From positions 62,001 to 126,000 of the forward strand of contig JBBHKE010000908.1 in assembly GCA_037447655.1 (NCBI GenBank): a DNA stretch of 64,000 nt, written 5' to 3'. Positions within the stretch are counted from its first letter, which is position 1. Each line of letters starts with the position of its first letter. The position numbers and the translations under genes are program-made. The DNA is from Zygnema cylindricum. Its lineage: Eukaryota; Streptophyta; Zygnematophyceae; Zygnematales; Zygnemataceae. Below, piece after piece: positions 23,327 to 34,802 of this stretch. The notes beneath the pieces are model-generated. The model was not told the DNA's origin. It saw nothing but the letters and a program-made list of their open reading frames with translations, and ran no database searches.

Positions 23327-23830
23327 GCGCAGGGCAAGGGATGCATACTTTTATAAACTGGATCTTTCACAAGTTGCGCTTTCGTCATATCATTGGCTCT
23401 TTCGAGTAAATTTGGCGTAGGATGCCCTCGATTTGACAAAAGAATGACGATCGGATTGTGACTGGGCCGTCGCCAACCAACTAAATGAGTGTACAGACGC
23501 AGACACATCACCTTGAATTGCCAACATCCTGTACGGTGGTGCACGCCCGGCGATACATATTTCTAAATAGTAAGGGTGAATTAATTTTCTGATTTTGTCT
23601 TTTAACCAAAATCCTGTAACCGGCCAACGAAATGGTGCCACGATCTCTTCGTGCAGCTTCAATTTCGAGACAGATTATGACGCCACGTAAGACAAAAATT
23701 GGCTAAGCTGAAATTCCTTTGTTGTTTCGGCGTTTCTAAACTTAAATAGCATGGTCTACAAGCGCATTTTATTTTTAGGGTTTTAACAATAAATACTTAG
23801 TATCTCACGCCGGTTTGTGCCCTTTTTTTC
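23327..23830. other. No gene seen
   Basis: Two overlapping minus-strand open frames (23317-23544 and 23390-23662) have no recognisable motif. This is probably decayed transposon DNA. Confidence 0.4.
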
Positions 23831-23833
23831 TAA

Positions 23834-25033
23834 GGGTGAAGTTCCATCAAGCGAAAAGTGGCGTTTTTTACAGAAATCCGCGACTCTCCGTACCAAATCG
23901 TACCGCCTATTTTGTTTTTATACAAAAAACAACATTACAGAGAATCTTGCCGATACTCTTCGAAGGTCTTGGAGGTAATACTGGCGGTCGGATGTTCATC
24001 TTCGAGGAGTTCACTTCAATTTTCTCTGTTACACTCAACCCACCTCGAGGAGGTGGGTTGGCATATACAGAAAAAAAAATTTGTGACATGGTGGAGAATT
24101 AAGCTACGTGTCCTGATGGAAAACCAACAAAAAATTAAGATTTGCACAAGACACGCGGTTTCCAAAATACAACCGAAAATAAAGACGAAATTTCGTAACA
24201 TTCCATCGTCACGCTATTTTCAGTAACTTTTGTTCGTCACACTATTTCTCTCAAAGGACTTTCGTTATGTTTGAAAACTGAAACCCTAAAAAATGAGTTG
24301 GAAGAGAGACTGGCGTCTGCAAAATATTGTTCAAAAGTAGGTGTTTCTATTGTAGGCTTTTTGTCGGCGCCTTTTTTGGAAGTTGTGTTATGAGCTTTTA
24401 ATGTGATCCTCTTAAATCGCTACTTTGATCAGGGACCGTCCGATCATCCAAAATCTGACGATAGTCTTATTGTAAGTTGTGTTATTGGCTTTTCATGTGA
24501 TCTTCTTAGATCGCTACGTTGATCAACAACCGTCAGATCGTCCAAATCTGACGGCTTAAATAAAAAGTCGCTCAAAACTCACAGAAATAGATTATTTGTC
24601 CGATATTTTTTTCAAATTTAGACATGACGTTTAATTCTCTATCGATCCATGTGCAACTCAACCTTGTTACTACTTTATTTCATTTTGCGGCCAATACAAT
24701 ATGGGTCTTAAGGGTATATTGTATTTTTTGCGTACAATATGCATATTGTATAGGTGTACTTTAACCTACTTTTGAACTATGGTGCAAAACGTATAAAAGT
24801 TTTGTCGTATGATTACTTCGTACGTAGGTGCATGGTACGCAAGTCGAGATTTGAAGTTAAGTTTGTCTGTGCTAAAAATTTGAAAGATATTCAAAATCGG
24901 ATCGTAGCTTGCGTGGCGCCAATCAATTTAGAACACGTGGTTTACAGACTCTACTTGATGGAACTTCGACTCAATCGACCCGGTCTTGAGAGTTTGCCGT
25001 AAAATTACAGAAACGTATGATGGAACTTCGCCC
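23834..25033 (-). mobile_element. MITE S2 carrying a nested hAT-type MITE
   Basis: Ends are GGGTGAAGTTCCATCA and, inverted, gatggaacttcgccc, with TAA duplications at 23831-23833 and 25034-25036. Without the nested 457-bp insertion its length is about 735 bp, agreeing with S1. A strong hairpin, CAACCCACCTC with GAGGTGGGTTG around a 3-nt loop, lies near 24038-24061. Confidence 0.75.
24325..24781 (-). mobile_element. hAT-type MITE H1, nested in S2
   Basis: The right end reads cctacttttgaactatg and the left end tattgttcaaaagtagg, an imperfect inverted repeat. The 8-bp flanks are ctgcaaaa and gtgcaaaa (7 of 8). The S1 copy has this site uninterrupted, with one tttgcaaa, and so serves as the empty site. 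Same family as 34207, 34803 and 37802. Confidence 0.75.
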
Positions 25034-25047
25034 TAATAACGATTCAC

Positions 25048-25057
25048 NNNNNNNNNN
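25048..25057. other. Assembly gap (10 N)
   Basis: A run of 10 N directly after an R-family terminal repeat (aataacgattcac). Confidence 0.99.
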
Positions 25058-26219
25058 TTCAAATTTTTTTTATTTTTTATTTTTGAGAAGGTTATTGAGA
25101 GAGGGAGAAGTGGTTTAGAAGAGTGGGAGGGAAAGGGCAGATTTGGGGAAGAGGGAGAGGGAAAGGAGGGGGAAAGGTAAGATTTTTGGGAGGGGGGAGG
25201 GAATGGGCAGATTTGGTGAAGAGGGAGAGAGTTATTGGAAGAGTTTTTATTTTTTATTTTTTTTAAACTTATCGTCAATAATTTTTTTTGTACACATGTT
25301 GTGGTATTCGTGTCTCCACAACGATGATCTTAGTCGCCTTGAAGTTTTGTCCTGTTCGTTATAAATAACAAAAAAAGTAAACGACGAAACTCCATAGAAA
25401 AGTTGAGAGGGAGTAGAAACATAAAAGAAGAGGTCATAATATCTATGATCGTCTTGTCCAAAAAATGTTGAAAATGTGAAAAAAAAGTCGGCGTGGCCAC
25501 CAGCGCAGGATGAAGAATAATCGTGTGGATGAGATTCTAAAATGAAAAATCTATTTTATGTGGTGTATCCGCATTTGCCGTTGTTTTTATATCTTTTTTT
25601 TTGCATCTGCATCACGCTTTCAACCATAGATGTGGTGTTTTAACCCTAATTAGTCAAGTTTTAACTATAATTTCTGGCCATTTCCCGAAGTGAACCCATT
25701 TTAGAGTGCAAACAAACTCTAATATGTGCAATTGTTGGGAAAATGGCCCCTTTTTAGCGTACATAAATCTAAAATAGAGAACACGTTTACTCTAATATTT
25801 CCAAAAGATATGAAATAGAGTACAACGGCACCTAAATAGCGTGAATTTGCAGTCAATTTGCTACATGGATAAGTATCAATCAGTTCGTTTACGTAACAAG
25901 TGCAATGTAGCGCATATAAAAAGGTTATCTGTTCATATTACGACAAGAAAAATGAACATTTGAATGCATGCGAACGGGCTTTGGCAAACTCGTTTTTACT
26001 TTATTTCACAGGGCAGTTTTTCGTGTGATAGCACATAATATCCGTACATGTATAATTAAAAAGTAAATTCTTATACCCACCAACTCGTTCCATACTCTAA
26101 CCTAAAAAAAAAATACATAAATTAAAATGGTGTACACTAATTGTTCTTCTCGTAATTAGCGTACAGGAAAAATTAGTATCATTTACCCTATTTTAGGTAA
26201 AACCCTGAAAATTTAGGGG
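25058..26219. other. Low-complexity start, then no recognisable gene
   Basis: 25060-25265 is poly(T) and GA-rich low-complexity sequence, with gggaagaggga phrases resembling the block at 29850. The rest is AT-rich, with no reading frame or repeat end I can name. Confidence 0.45.
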
Positions 26220-26224
26220 TGCCG

Positions 26225-26460
26225 AATTAGTGTTCAACACGCTATATACGATCGACGGTGTTGTGTTAATGTTTTTTCGCCACGTAAAACTTATTTTATC
26301 CGTACACGTTTGTCGGAATATTAATTTTGCGATTGAAAGCCAAGACTCTCCCGTTCTGATTGGCGGTCTCCAAGTGAAAATCCACCAAGTGTGTACGGAG
26401 AAGAGATGCTATTAGTAAAGGAAATGTTTTCCACACTAATAGCAGTACACGGTGTAGGCG
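26225..26460. repeat. R-related repeat with a homologue at 32935-33165
   Basis: Shares with 32935-33165 the phrases ttcgccacgtaaaac (there ttcgccatgtaaaac), acacgtttgtcggaat (there acacttgtcggatt) and a ggtctcca block. It ends in acacggtgta like R elements. A weaker third match lies near 40230-40470. No coding potential. Confidence 0.5.
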
Positions 26461-27050
26461 CAGATTCGGCCGCCCATTCGTGCAAATGGCGACACTATCT
26501 CGCCGCGCTAGGGTTTCGTACTTTTCTTTCGTACGGTAACTGATTGTTATTTTAACATTGTACTTTAATGTGTAATGCTACGACGTGTTGATTTGTTTCG
26601 GTTGGAGTGATTTTTTTTTCTTATCTGTTGGGTTCTTTAATCTTTATATCTCCATGTATGACCGACCCACAACCACTACGCTTCTGATCCCATGGTTTTC
26701 GATTTTTTTTCTTTGATTTTTGCCCTCTAATATTTATCTTTACATTGTTTTACCCTCGATGTAATTTTCATTTCAAAACCAAAGTTCTTTGTGCCAATGT
26801 GCTTAAGCGCCTATGAATAAAACAACCCAATGTACTTCATCTTTCTCGTTTCAATGAAACACCCAACGGCAAACTAAAATTGTGTAAACAACTCTTCGCG
26901 CATTGGAGATGTGTGAAGAAAGTAGAATTTTAAGGTATAATGCGACTTTAGCCCTTGAACAAAATATGTCGAATAACGAAACAAGCAATAAAATATTGCA
27001 TATTGTTAAAATTTATTGAAATAATCGTACGCTCGCGAAATTGGTTCGAT
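26461..27050. other. No clear gene; short start-like segment at 26486
   Basis: An ATG at 26486 opens 17 codons (MATLSRRARVSYFSFVR) and sits beside a telobox-like ctagggttt, a word common near plant transcription starts. With no downstream exon visible I do not call a gene. The rest of the stretch is AT-rich and blank. Confidence 0.3.
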
Positions 27051-27053
27051 TTA

Positions 27054-27719
27054 GGGAGTGTCCACATGCGTCAAAGTATCGACTTGTCTTTGTCGTTTTC
27101 TCCCAAAATTCAAGGAACTTTGAGAAAATCTTTAGCCGTATGAGAAAATCATTTATACCAAAGTAGAGTGAACGTCAATTGGATACTTTGAACGTACTGC
27201 ACGTTTGGCGTCATGGGAACGCATTTTGGCGTTTTCCTCCTTTCGACCGCCAAGCAAGATAATCCAACCCATCAAAAAAATAATAAAAAATCACCTCGAG
27301 GGGGTGTTTTTAGTTCAAGTATTGCCCAAACACCGAATGAAAAACAACTCACGCACGCGCCACTCGAGTCGGAAAATTTTAGGATGAGGTAAAGTACTCC
27401 CATTTTTTCTCCCTGCCCGTCACGCGCATGTACGAAAAGTACAAGCATGCATGGAAAAAAATATGCGGGAGTCTCGGAATTCCACTTTTATTCATGGGTC
27501 CTTTGCACTGGTCTCAGACCTACAACTGTCGTTTTTGTTGGCGTCACCATTTCGTAGTCGTCGTCAACCATCACAAACTTGTAGCTACATCTACAAGCGT
27601 CACATGTCAAAGTTCCAATTGCATTTTCGCATAGTGCGACTCTCCTCAAAGTAGTACAGAGAATCTTCACTACATTCCAAAATACTTCATCAAAGTACCT
27701 ATTAAATAGGGACACCCCT
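27054..27719. mobile_element. Tourist-like MITE T3
   Basis: Homologous to T1 over its first half (caaggaactttgaga, gaacgcattttggcg, aatcacctcgaggggg) and at its end (tagtacagagaatcttcac). Flanks are TTA (27051-27053 and 27720-27722). 666 bp, no transposase. Confidence 0.7.
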
Positions 27720-27722
27720 TTA

Positions 27723-27899
27723 GCATCAGTCGAACAAAGAGTTTTGCAAAAGTACTTATATATTAGTTGCACGTCACATTTGTTGTTTTGTTTCGCTTCT
27801 ACAATTGTCCTACATCTAGTGTAGAACGATAGTAGTGTACTTTTGACTTGTCTTCTACTTTCGTTTGGCTTAACCTTTTGCTATGTATTCAATCCTTAA
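27723..27899. other. No gene seen
   Basis: Spacer between MITE T3 and the family G LTR. Nothing recognised. Confidence 0.4.
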
Positions 27900-28236
27900 T
27901 AAAATTTAGAATGTTCTAGTGTTTAAATTGGATAGGTAACAGATTTCTAGAGGTTTCTTGGAGGTGCACGCTCCCACGTGCCGCGTAATAGCTAGTACAG
28001 TATTTAAGGGACAACATGTACATGTGTAAGATAATTTTTTGAAGCAATACATAAAAAAAAGAGATAAGGAGACAGAATAAAAGAAATTACATGTTTGTTT
28101 ATTGTTGATGTGAGAAATATTATGTCGAATTATCTTCTAAAAGTTGGTTCAATATAATGCTATATTAATTAATGTTATTGCTTTTGATTATATGGTTGTT
28201 TGATACTGAAAATTAAGTTTAAAATCGATCCTTTCA
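27900..28236 (+). repeat. LTR-like end of copia fragment G
   Basis: Resembles 190-522. It ends gatcctttca and is followed at 28237-28250 by tttggcattggagc, a decayed form of the usual plant copia primer site TTTGGTATCAGAGC (3' end of initiator tRNA-Met). The left border is uncertain. Confidence 0.45.
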
Positions 28237-28250
28237 TTTGGCATTGGAGC
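28237..28250 (+). other. Primer binding site, standard 3'-end iMet type, decayed
   Basis: tttggcattggagc differs at three positions from the usual plant copia site TTTGGTATCAGAGC. Its position between an LTR-like end and a copia gag supports the reading. Confidence 0.45.
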
Positions 28251-28289
28251 AAGTAAAGCTCTATTTTTGTATCGTCGTGGCTATTGTTG

Positions 28290-29824
28290 CAGCCATGGGG
28301 GAAAATTACAAGAAGAAGCCCTCTTTCATTCCTTCCTCTTGAGTTGCCCCCAAATCGAATCATTGGGAAAATATGCCCACTCCCGAAGACCTTCCCAAAA
28401 AAAAAAATGAAGTTCGTTTCTTTCCTAAGCCACCTTTGATTCCTCTTACCCCGATCATTTCGATCAAAATAGAGGTGTCTGTGGCTCAGTGTTAGACAAT
28501 TTGTTGAGAAAGTATTTTGAGAACTTCATGCGGCAAATTGATAAGAAGGTTTCAGCCGTTGATAAGAGGTTGGAGGAACTAACTCATGGTGAGCTTGATC
28601 CCGATCCGGATGGAGGGATTCTATGATGATAACGAGGGGGCAAAGAAAGAGAAAGGTAAGAAGGGGAAACAAAAGCTTGATGGTGATTCCGATTTAGAAA
28701 GAGATAGTCAAAGAGGAGGGGAGATGTTTCAAATGTATGGCAACACACGTGTCTTCAATGGATCGAATTATCCTCCTTGGAAGAATTACATTTGAGCTCA
28801 ATTGATTTTGAGTAGACTGGAAAGTAGTGAATGGAGAGGAGAAAACGATGGTTAGAGATGCAAAGGTTTGTCGTTTGTGGACGCAAAAGAATCTCGTGGC
28901 CATTACCGGATTGATGCAAACGTATTCGGTGTCCGTGCACGGCCAGTTCCTTACCCACAACACCAAACACGGATATACAAAGACGTTGGAATTTTGATCA
29001 AAAAGATGTGAAATTTCGGGCTCAATATCCTTTTGGATTTTGTCCATGCCAATCTATGTGGACAAATTAAGCTAGAGAGCATTGTAAGAAATCGATATAT
29101 CATGGTAATTGTTGATGATTATTTGAGATTTTCATGGGTTCAGTTATTAAATTGGAAATCCGATACTCTTGACACTTTAATCAAGGGATGCGTTTGTCGA
29201 ATTAGAATGCGAACAAAAATTGAAAGCCATTCGTCCGGACAATGGCGGAGAGTTTATCTCATTTGAGGGGCATTGTAAGGGGAAAGCATTTGGTCATCAA
29301 TTCACATCGCAATATTCTTGGGTATCGGATGGAGTAGCAGAAAGGAAGAATCTAACTTAACAAGAAATGTGGGCTATGGTGCACACGGTCGGTCAAGATA
29401 TCTCATTATGGGGAGATGTCATTCTCACAGCTGATTACATTTGCAATCGGAGGCGTACGCTGGTTTCCGGTGACCAAAATCCATTCGAATTAGGGGAGAA
29501 AACCGGCGCTCCATCATCTCCGATTTTGGTGATGTCGAGCTACAGCGCATGTGGATCAAGTGAAATGGAAAGGGACACTTGCAGCGAGGAGTTGGCCCAT
29601 AATTTTTGTGGGCTATAGTTCTAAAATAAATATTTACTATTTATTTGATTTGGTACGTCGCATTGTCAAAGAATCGCGCAGTCAATTTTTATGAAGACTT
29701 AAATTCGATTTGTGAGAAATCGGTCGAATCGAAAATAAATATTGATTTCTACGAAGAGGACAATGTTGCCAATTTTCCGTACATTGAAGATTCAAATCGG
29801 ACAAGGAGCCGAAATCCATTTTAA
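28290..29824 (+). pseudogene. gag-integrase remnant of copia fragment G
   Basis: A gag N-terminal motif RVFNGSNYPPWK lies at about 28750-28785. Most of gag and all of protease are missing. Integrase follows: DFVHANLCGQI at about 29034-29066, IVDDYLRFSWVQLL at about 29107-29148, and a decayed second-aspartate and glutamate region (SDGVAERKNLT at about 29325-29358). The frame shifts near 29275. A later stretch gives FVGYSS at about 29605-29625, the motif after the integrase core. RT is absent, and the sequence runs into the purine-rich block. It belongs to a copia family different from A-F. Confidence 0.65.
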
Positions 29825-29849
29825 ATTTCAAGAAGAATAAATTGAATGT

Positions 29850-30600
29850 TGATATGGGGATATGGGGAGTGGGTGAGAGGGCCAGTGTGTGGTGGGAAGG
29901 AAGAGAGAGGGAGAGGGACAGGGGGAGAGGGGGTGAGGGAGAGGGAGGAGAGGAGGAAAGGGGGAGATAAAAGGCAGTTGAGTAAAGGCGAGGAGGAGGT
30001 TGAAAGAGGGTGGTTAGGGGCAGGTGGGGGGTTGTGGGAGTGAGTGTGAGAGGGGTAGAGGGTAAAAGTGGGAGAGTGCAAAAACGGGAGGTGGGGAGAG
30101 GCGGATAGAGGTATAAATGGAGAGGGGAAGTGGGAAAGACGAGGATAGGTTTAGTGAGGAGAAGGGAGAAGGGAGACAGAGGGAAAGAGAAGTAGAGGGT
30201 TAAAGGGTGGAACAGGAGAGAGAGGGGGGTGGTGGAGAGGGGTGAGAGAGGGGAGAGGGGAGAGAGGAGTGTGGGGAGAGTGGGAAGAGGAAAGGAGAGT
30301 GAGAAAGGTGAAGGAGGGAGGGATTGAAGGGGAGAGGGCTAGAGGGTGTGGGGAAGGGAGAGGTGTTGAAAGAGGGGGAGAGGGCGGGTGAGAGAAGTAG
30401 TTTTAGGGAGAGGCGAAGAAGAGAGTGGGGAGGGGGGAGGGGGGAGGGGGGGGGGGGGAACGTGGAGGGGTAGAAGGGGAGGCTAGCGATGGTGAGGGAG
30501 AGAGGGATGGCGGAGGGGAGAGGTGGAGAAAGGGAGAGGAGAGACAAAGAGGGAGAGAGGAGGAGATGGGAAAAAGGGAAGAGGGGGAGATTGGGAGAGG
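29850..30600 (+). repeat. Purine-rich block, about 750 bp
   Basis: The plus strand is almost all G and A, in varied gggagagg, ggaggag and gagaaag phrases without a fixed period, with a run of about ten G near 30450. Open frames on either strand here only reflect composition. Confidence 0.85.
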
Positions 30601-31860
30601 GATTTACTTAATACATAATAGTTAAAAATTAATTATTAATAGTTAACAATAAATAATGAATATTTGATTGTTATTGCTTAATAATCACTGTTTAATATTT
30701 AATTTATGGTACTTAATTATTAGTTTCTACTAATCAATCCACAATTATTATTTTATAGTATTTAATGATTAAAAAATAATACTTAATACATAATACTCAA
30801 TCCTTAATATTTTATGCTTAACAATCAATAATGAAGTGTTAAATTAACAATTAAGATTTAATAATAAAATATAATTAAACATATTCCTAATATGTTTTCC
30901 TTAAGAATTTTACTCTTTATTTAATTGTTGATTTTTTAAATATTTATTAATTTTCAATACTATTTACTCAATACTTAATAATCAATACCTATAAGTAATA
31001 GTTAATCGGTATTTATTGTTTATTAATATGTTTAACTTATTGGATAATACTGAAGTATTGGTAACTAATACTTTCTAAGTGATACTTAAAAATCAATACT
31101 TCATTGCATATATATTATATTTAATACCTATTTCTTAATTATTAATAGTTAATAGTAAACAATTTTCACTCAATAATCACTAGATAAACCTTTATACTTA
31201 ATGTTTAACACTAAGTAATTAATCTTCAATTACTGATACTTAGTACTTAACAATCAATGATTAATAATTAAGATTAAAATATTAATACGTACTAATTAAA
31301 AGTTAGTTTTTAAGGCTTAATACTTTATAATTAATTGTAAAAATTACTAATTTATACTTCATATATTTATTAAAAAAACTGAAGTTACAATAAACAATTA
31401 GTTGTTGCTAATTAATAATAAAGAATAAATGATTAATCATACAATTGATAATTAATAAATAAGAGTTAAAATTCCAATATCTAATATTAATTCTTGAAAT
31501 ATAATTCATTTAATGATTTATAATAAAAATTAATATTTAAAAATTATATAATAATATTCAATATTTAACAACTAATACTTAATGGTTGGGATTATTATAA
31601 TAGTAATTAATCAAACATTAATAATTGATGATTATACATTAAAATTAAAAAATAAATTATTAATAAAAACTAATTAAGAGTTAACAATTAATAAACAATA
31701 ATTAATAATTAGCACATAGTAGTTAAAAAATAACTTAAATAATAACAATAAAACAATAATACACCAATAATATAAATAATAATATTAACAATAATAATGA
31801 TAATAACAACAACAACAATAATAAAAAATTACTTTGAATAGTATTAAAGTAAAAATTCAG
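30601..31860. repeat. AT-rich low-complexity block
   Basis: Almost pure A and T in taatta, attaata and aacaat words, ending in aataacaac-type runs. It starts exactly where the purine block stops. A short C/T-rich stretch (31872-31930) follows. Confidence 0.85.
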
Positions 31861-31979
31861 ATGTATAATATTTCCTCTCCTCCAGTATCTCTCCCTCCTT
31901 AACCCTGCCCTCCTCCCTCTCCTCCTCCATCGGAGTAATGTGCAAAATGTTAGGTACATTGTGAAATCGGCGTTTCATT

Positions 31980-32630
31980 TTCTTGAGCACATTATTTGTA
32001 TTGGTTCCCTGTTGTGTTTTGGTTGTGTTTTGTGTGCGTCAGTTTACGCCGGTCTTACATTCGTGTACGACAGTTTACGTGTCACTATTACCCATAGCTA
32101 TTTTGTGTAACTTTGTTGTCATTTCGTGATTGGCGTGCATTTGCGCGTCCGTAGCATGGTAGTAGAATTTGGTCCTTTTGCGTCAAGTCTTTAGAGTATA
32201 GGTGGAGTAAGTGTGAGAAGTGAAACAGTAATCTGTTGAGAAAAACATTTTAAAGAAATATGTTTCCTTTGGCTGGAGTGTTGTTTTATTTTGCTGAAGT
32301 GTTCTATCTATGTATCTAATTCCTAATTGTTTCTGTTTATGTTTTATCGGCTATGAGATTATTTTGTTTTCTATTTCGATTCATCAAGTGGTATCTGATC
32401 ATGTGTGCTCCTTGAGAGTGTAAATAGTGGCGACTGTTGTTATTATGGGTGGGAAAAAAAAGAAACCGGTTTGGACGCCTTCTCCGTTGGTTACTCCTCC
32501 ACCAGATCCGCTGGCTAAGTCGGATTCTTCACCCAAACCGAGAGTTGAAGGTTTTATCTTTGGGGGGACAGAATCTAAGGCTACTCCCTCCTCCTCCCTC
32601 AATCCTCCCCTTTCCCTCTATTACCCATAA
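31980..32630 (+). mobile_element. Copia fragment: LTR end, standard primer site, gag start
   Basis: The sequence ends cgattcatca at 32386, and tggtatctgatc follows at 32389-32400, two changes from the standard plant copia primer site TGGTATCAGAGC. A short frame follows, beginning about 32445 with MGGKKKKPVW and rich in proline and serine, like the start of the G-family gag near 28297. It stops at 32628, and the rest of the element is missing. The LTR left end is uncertain. Confidence 0.5.
32389..32400 (+). other. Primer binding site, standard 3'-end iMet type
   Basis: tggtatctgatc, 10 of 12 matching the usual site, three bases after an LTR-like CA end. Confidence 0.55.
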
Positions 32631-33241
32631 AATTTTGTTTGAGTCGGGTAAACAATACCCGACACATAAAAAAAATAAAAATAATAATAAATAAATGAAT
32701 ACAACTAACTTTTGCCCAAATGTTCGGAATGAAAGTTGCCTTTTTGATAACACTATTTGTTGAACTCGTCGAACTGAAGCAAGACCATTTTGATTTATTC
32801 AATTTGAACAGGTGGACCGTATGGGCCCAATCGTCATAAGTGTAAAACACGGTAATAAAGTAATAAATTTTGAACATTAGTTTTAGTGCGAACACTATTG
32901 CACTTTTTGTTTGACAAATTTCGTTTTGAAAATATAGCCGTACACCGTGTATTGTAGATTAGTGTTACTGTTTTTTTGTGTTTTTCGCCATGTAAAACAT
33001 CTTTTCTCCCTACACACTTGTCGGATTGTTGATTTGACGGTCGCATTTGAAAGGAAAAAAAGAAAAAAAGCATGTTTTTTGTTGTTTTTTTTTTTTTTTC
33101 ATTGCTATTTCCGGGTGAGGTCTCCAATCAAAAATCGGACACGTGTGTGTCCGAGGTGTAGTTAGATGTGGAAACTTGAAAGGGTTCCATGTAGACGTTA
33201 ATGTTTATTAGTCTCCCGCTTATTCCCAATTTCTTGCAAAG
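32631..33241. other. No gene; R-related repeat at 32935-33165
   Basis: A short ttgagtcgggtaaac / acaatacccgac inverted repeat lies near 32640-32662. 32935-33165 is the homologue of the repeat at 26225, interrupted by an A/T run. Nothing coding. Confidence 0.45.
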
Positions 33242-33244
33242 TTA

Positions 33245-34165
33245 GGGCATTTTCCTATGTGATAAATTATGGGTTTTTTTCTATCGTTTTCCTCCAAAAC
33301 TTAGGCCGTAACGAGAAAATCCGCAGCCGTACTAATAAAATGAAATTTCCACAGTACAATTTGCGTCGCTTTTAAACTTTAAATGTACTGCAATTTGTCG
33401 TCTAGCACATTTTGACCCATTTTCGCGTCCCTCCAGCTCATCTTCAAACTTCTATTCAAATCACCTCGCGAGGTAATTTTAATTAAAGTTTCATGATGGG
33501 ATGGAATAAGCAGACGTCGCACGCATCGGAGGTTTCTGAAAACTGTTATGCGTGGAGTACCAAAAAAAAAAACCCATTGCTCGTTTACAGCCGTGCATGA
33601 CTTTTTTTCCGTGCGCTACTTTCCGTTCATGGGCCGTGGAGGGGTCGCGACCAACGTAAGCCATTTCGCAAAAGCAAAGTTCGTGAAAACGCCTCTCTCT
33701 CTCCCTCTCCCACTATCCTGCCTATCTCACAATTCTTGCAATGAAAAACGTCAATAATGGTATCAAATGAAAGATCTCTAAAACGGCTTCCTTTTATTAT
33801 CTTTGGGCATATTTTGATGGCACATAGAGTAAAAAAAGGAAATCAAAAAACCATGGCTGAAAGTTTTAGAATTAATGACGTCGACACTAACATAATTGAG
33901 TGTGACGTCAAAATGTCACAAACCCTAAACATCTACAATGTAACAAGTAACTAGATGTCTACAACCGTCACCATTTTGTAAACGTCATCAATTCTCGTGA
34001 GTTTTGTAGTTGTCTACAACCATCACAAATTACACCCAGTCTACATCCGTTAACTAAAGTAACGACTCACTTTCTTTTCATCGTAATGCTTTGAAAGTAG
34101 TACAGAAAATCTTCGCTAAGAAAAAGAGTTACTAGACTTAGTTTAGATTACATGGGAAAGTGCCT
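33245..34165. mobile_element. Tourist-like MITE T4, diverged
   Basis: Left end TTA then gggcattttcctatgt; right end tacatgggaaagtgcc, then ttta. The interior matches T1: ttaggccgta, a central aaatcacctcgcgaggt hairpin, aatgacgtcgaca, gtagtacagaaaatcttc. The terminal repeats have changed in parallel from GTACGTCC to CATTTTCC, and the flanks (TTA both sides) are only partly convincing. Confidence 0.65.
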
Positions 34166-34206
34166 TTATACCCAGAATTTCTCTTTTATTTTTTGAATGT
34201 ATACTA

Positions 34207-34663
34207 CATAGTTTTAACGGAGGTGAAAGTCGCCCATACAATATGCCTATTGTACGTAAATTTTACAATACTTCCTTAAGACCCACATTGTATTGGCTGC
34301 AAAATGAAATAAAATAGTAACAGGGTTGAGTTGCACATCGATCGACAGAGAATTAAATGTCATGTCTAAATTTTGAAAAATATTTGGACAAAAAAAAAAA
34401 AATTCTGTGAGTTTTGAGGTACTTTTTATTTAAACCGTCTAATTTGGACGATCAGACAGTCGCTGATCAAAGTAGCGATCAAAGAAGATCACATGGAAAG
34501 CCCATAACACAACTTACGATAGGACTATCGTCAGATTCGAACGATCGGACGGTCGCTGATCAAAGAAGCGATCCAAGAGGATCACATGGAAATCCCGTAG
34601 CACAACTTACGGTAAAGGCGGCCTATTTAAGGCCTACGAAAAAACGCCTACTTTTGAACTATG
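34207..34663 (+). mobile_element. hAT-type MITE H2
   Basis: Ends are CATAGTTTTAACGGAGGTG and, inverted, gcctacttttgaactatg. The 8-bp flanks gtatacta and gtatatta match at 7 of 8. It contains a two-unit tandem repeat of about 90 bp (gatcggacggtcgctgat). No transposase. Confidence 0.75.
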
Positions 34664-34802
34664 GTATATTAACTTTGCCCGAAACATTTAAGCTGAATCA
34701 GAATTTAACAAAATTTAACCAAAAATCCTGAAAAATATAGTGTGTATTCTATAATTGAACTCATATAACTCCGACTATACTCCTTTTTTTTTTAGTTCGA
34801 AG

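Noticed and set aside
24016-24226. Short open frames in MITE S2
   Set aside because: No motif, not shared in frame with the S1 copy.
29821-30625. Open frames over the purine-rich block
   Set aside because: Serine/proline or glycine/glutamate-rich products arise from biased composition; no family motif.
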